From a candidate division KSB1 bacterium (GTDB taxonomy: Bacteria > Zhuqueibacterota > Zhuqueibacteria > JANLFK01 > Oleimicrobiaceae): a DNA stretch of 64,000 bases. Every line of letters begins with the position of its first letter. The first letter of the stretch is position 1. Both the position numbers and the translations under genes were made by a program. The notes under the pieces are model-generated. The model saw only the letters and a list, made by a program, of their open reading frames with translations, did no database searches and was not told where the DNA came from. The stretch lies in assembly GCA_024655945.1 (NCBI GenBank), contig JANLFK010000003.1:248001-312000 (forward strand), read 5' to 3'. Of the stretch, positions 62,045-64,000 are shown one piece after another.

Positions 62045-62686
62045 ATGCCCCACCTGCGCCTTGCCGTGCTGGCCTCTGGCCGTGGCTCCAATCTGGAGGC
62101 CATCCTCCGGGCCATAGACCGCGGAGAGCTTGACGCCGAAGTCGCGGCGGTCATCAGCAACAAGTCCACTGCTGGCGCCTTGGAGATTGCGCGCTCCCGC
62201 GGGATACCGGCCGTGCACCTGTCCGCGCTCCAGTTCTCATCGCAGGAGGAATTCGACAAGGCCTTGCTTCAGCTCTTGGAGCGACATGCTGTGAACTTTA
62301 TCGCCCTGGCCGGGTACTTGAAGATGCTGAGCCCCACCATCGTGCGGGCCTTTCGCCATCGCATTCTGAACATTCACCCGGCGCTGCTCCCTTCCTTCGG
62401 TGGCAAAGGACTTTATGGCCACTACGTGCACGAAGCCGTGCTTGCCTACGGCTGCAAGGTCTCCGGTGCAACCGTGCACCTCGTGGACGAGGAGTACGAC
62501 ACCGGCCCGCCCGTGATTCAGGAGTGTGTGCCCGTGTTGGAAGACGACACCCCAGAGACCCTGGCGGCGCGCGTGCTGACTGTGGAACATCGCATCTATG
62601 CCCAGGCCCTGCAGCTCTTTGCCGAAGACCGCGTGGTCGTGGAGGGCAGGCGCGTGCGCATTTTGCCGGCAAAGAGGGAAGGCTGA
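62045..62686 (+). CDS. purN: phosphoribosylglycinamide formyltransferase
   Basis: 213 residues. RLAVLASGRGSNLEAILRAI, VAAVISNKSTAGALE, FIALAGYLKMLSPTIVRAF, the catalytic NIHPALLPSFGGKGLYGHYVHEAV (Asn, His) and VHLVDEEYDTGPPVIQ with the Asp. It transfers formyl from 10-formyl-THF to GAR in purine synthesis. The VanX-like gene starts 1 nt after its stop, and purH follows. Confidence 0.96.
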   Translation: MPHLRLAVLASGRGSNLEAILRAIDRGELDAEVAAVISNKSTAGALEIARSRGIPAVHLSALQFSSQEEFDKALLQLLERHAVNFIALAGYLKMLSPTIVRAFRHRILNIHPALLPSFGGKGLYGHYVHEAVLAYGCKVSGATVHLVDEEYDTGPPVIQECVPVLEDDTPETLAARVLTVEHRIYAQALQLFAEDRVVVEGRRVRILPAKREG

Positions 62687-62687
62687 G

Positions 62688-63323
62688 GTGGCGCGCCGAC
62701 CGTCGCTCCTGGTCGGCCTGCTGCTCGGCGGGTTGCTGATTGGCTTCTGCGCCACGCCCCCGGCCGACCTTGTGGACATTCGTAGCCTCGATTCTACGAT
62801 TGTGGTCGACCTGAAATACGCGACGGCGGACAATTTCGTGGGCGACACGCTGTACGCGGCCAACGTCTGCTTTCTGCGCCAGGCAACGGCCGAGCGCCTG
62901 GTGCGCGTGCAGCGCCGGCTGCGCCAAGCAGGGCTGGGCGTCAAGGTGTACGACTGCTATCGCCCCTTGTCGGTGCAATGGCGCATGTGGGAGCTGGTAC
63001 CCGATACCCGCTACGTGGCCGACCCGCGCAAGGGTTCACGCCACAATCGCGGCGCTGCAGTGGACCTCACCCTGGTGGACAGCAGTGGGCAGGAGCTGCT
63101 CATGCCCAGCGCCTTCGACGACTTTACCGAACGGGCCAGCCGCTCGTTCACCGGGGCATCGCCAGAGGCTCTCCGCCACCGCGCCCTTCTCGAGGAGGCG
63201 ATGACCGCCGAGGGCTTTCTCCCCTTGCCTTCGGAATGGTGGCATTTCGATGACCCGGAGTGGCAAAGGTACCCGGTTCTGGACATACCTCTTGAGAAGC
63301 TGCAGGAACGCCCTGCCAAGTGA
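62688..63323 (+). CDS. D-alanyl-D-alanine dipeptidase (VanX/DdpX family)
   Basis: 211 residues from a GTG at 62688. A signal peptide (LLVGLLLGGLLIGFCATPP) indicates export; the Cys may be a lipid site but Phe at -1 is unusual. The M15D zinc ligands are in SRHNRGAAVDLTLVD (His, Asp) and SEWWHFDD (Glu, His), and VYDCYRPLSVQWRMW holds the conserved Arg. It cleaves D-Ala-D-Ala in the periplasm. No vanHA or regulator is present, so cell-wall turnover is more likely than vancomycin resistance. Confidence 0.9.
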   Translation: MARRPSLLVGLLLGGLLIGFCATPPADLVDIRSLDSTIVVDLKYATADNFVGDTLYAANVCFLRQATAERLVRVQRRLRQAGLGVKVYDCYRPLSVQWRMWELVPDTRYVADPRKGSRHNRGAAVDLTLVDSSGQELLMPSAFDDFTERASRSFTGASPEALRHRALLEEAMTAEGFLPLPSEWWHFDDPEWQRYPVLDIPLEKLQERPAK

Positions 63324-63344
63324 CGCCTGAACGGCACGAGGGAG

Positions 63345-64000
63345 ATGATGAAACGACGAGCCCTGATTAGCGTGTTCGACAAGACCGGCGCCGTGGACTT
63401 TGCACGGGGCCTCCATGAACTCGGCTTTGAGATCGTCTCCACCGGCGGGACCGAAAAGGCACTGCGCCAGGCACAGGTGCCGGTCACCGCGATTTCTCAG
63501 ATAACCGGCTTCCCGGAGATGCTCTCCGGTCGCGTCAAGACCCTGCACCCGCTGATCCTCGGCGGCATCTTAGCGGTGCGCAGCGACCCGCAGCATATGG
63601 CCGAGCTTCAGGAACACGGCATCACGCCCATAGACCTCGTGGCGGTCAACCTCTACCCCTTCGAAAGCAGCGTGGCGCGGCCGGGAGTCACTGTGGCAGA
63701 GGCCACGGAAAACATCGACATCGGTGGGCCGGCTATGATCCGCTCGGCCGCCAAGAACTTTGCCTACGTGGCGGTGGTCACCCGTCCTGACCAGTACGGC
63801 TGCGTCCTGGAGGAGCTGCGCGCAACTGGTGGCACTCTTTCTGAGGACTCACGCCGCCGCCTGGCAGCAGAGGCGTTTGCGCTTACCAGTCGCTACGACG
63901 CCGCAATCGAAAGCTACGTGCGCTCTCTCGGCGAGGGCCAGGGGGCGATGCCTGCGCGGCTATGGGCGTGCCTGGACAAAGTTGCCGAGCTGCGCTACGG
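63345..64000 (+). CDS. purH: AICAR transformylase/IMP cyclohydrolase, 5' part
   Basis: The first 218 residues; the gene runs off the right edge. The cyclohydrolase domain has RRALISVFDKTGAVDFARGL, STGGTEKAL, LSGRVKTLHPLILGGILAVR, VAVNLYPFE, and ENIDIGGPAMIRSAAKN. It completes IMP synthesis with the C-terminal transformylase (off the window). The usual H in HPKIHGGIL-type sequences is Leu here. ATG at 63345 or 63348; the second has better spacing from GAGGG. Confidence 0.95.
   Translation, partial: MMKRRALISVFDKTGAVDFARGLHELGFEIVSTGGTEKALRQAQVPVTAISQITGFPEMLSGRVKTLHPLILGGILAVRSDPQHMAELQEHGITPIDLVAVNLYPFESSVARPGVTVAEATENIDIGGPAMIRSAAKNFAYVAVVTRPDQYGCVLEELRATGGTLSEDSRRRLAAEAFALTSRYDAAIESYVRSLGEGQGAMPARLWACLDKVAELRY

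Noticed and set aside
62688-63323. Vancomycin resistance determinant
   Set aside because: Only a VanX-like dipeptidase is present. There is no VanH, ligase, or two-component regulator, and the organism appears Gram-negative.

Overview
The window is about 62% GC by eye and densely coded, with roughly 58 protein genes, one tRNA and no rRNA, insertion sequence, phage or CRISPR array. Several proteins point to the FCB group (candidate division KSB1, Calditrichota, Zixibacteria or a relative): a GWxTD-motif secreted protein, a C-terminal type IX-style sorting domain, a DUF5683 protein, a secreted PD40/TPR/CHAT giant and a DUF1318 lipoprotein. The phylum is inferred from gene families, not from a marker tree. 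The cell is Gram-negative by content (MsbA-like ABC exporter, O-antigen ligase-like protein, AsmA-like protein, lipoproteins).

Layout. 1-16.6 kb, minus strand: VWA membrane protein, tsaD, YbbR protein, small zinc ribbon, DUF3307 protein, the ribosomal/ssb cluster rplI-rpsR-ssb-rpsF, membrane pyrophosphatase, pth, rplY, prs, tRNA-Gln, spoVG, ispE, two bacterial-microcompartment (BMC) shell genes with their own promoter and terminator, an M2-like metallopeptidase lipoprotein and mntP. 16.7-37.6 kb, plus strand: hsp20-lon, then a likely operon of a UDP-sugar pyrophosphorylase, an AsmA-like protein, a DUF1318 lipoprotein, a 2755-residue secreted CHAT protein, a dGTPase-like HD protein and an orphan ECF-type ATPase, followed by a sigma-54 activator and a sorting-domain protein. 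37.9-40.9 kb, minus: nadE, an RmlD-like reductase and a small Cys-rich protein. 41-44.3 kb: rlmH (+), khpA (-), and CIRCE-controlled groES-groEL. 44.4-64 kb, plus: folB-folK-deoxynucleoside kinase, an MsbA-like exporter and O-antigen ligase-like protein, ridA, DUF5683, an SNF transporter, HD and YfiM-like proteins, purF, a UbiA-ferredoxin-geranylgeranyl-reductase-pgsA run, ftsY, rimO, the GWxTD protein, an S66 peptidase, purN, a VanX-like dipeptidase and the start of purH.

Most of this is housekeeping. The parts most worth following are: (1) the secreted PD40-TPR-CHAT-TPR-CHAT protein, whose first CHAT domain has lost both catalytic residues and which sits 9 nt behind an AsmA/DUF1318 pair resembling E. 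coli YdbH/YnbE/YdbL; (2) the self-contained BMC bicistron with no enzymes beside it; (3) the UbiA-ferredoxin-reductase module, which resembles archaeal isoprenoid-lipid tailoring genes. Several near-consensus TTGaca-17-TATatt promoters can be read directly, so the housekeeping sigma factor here appears to use standard -35/-10 boxes.
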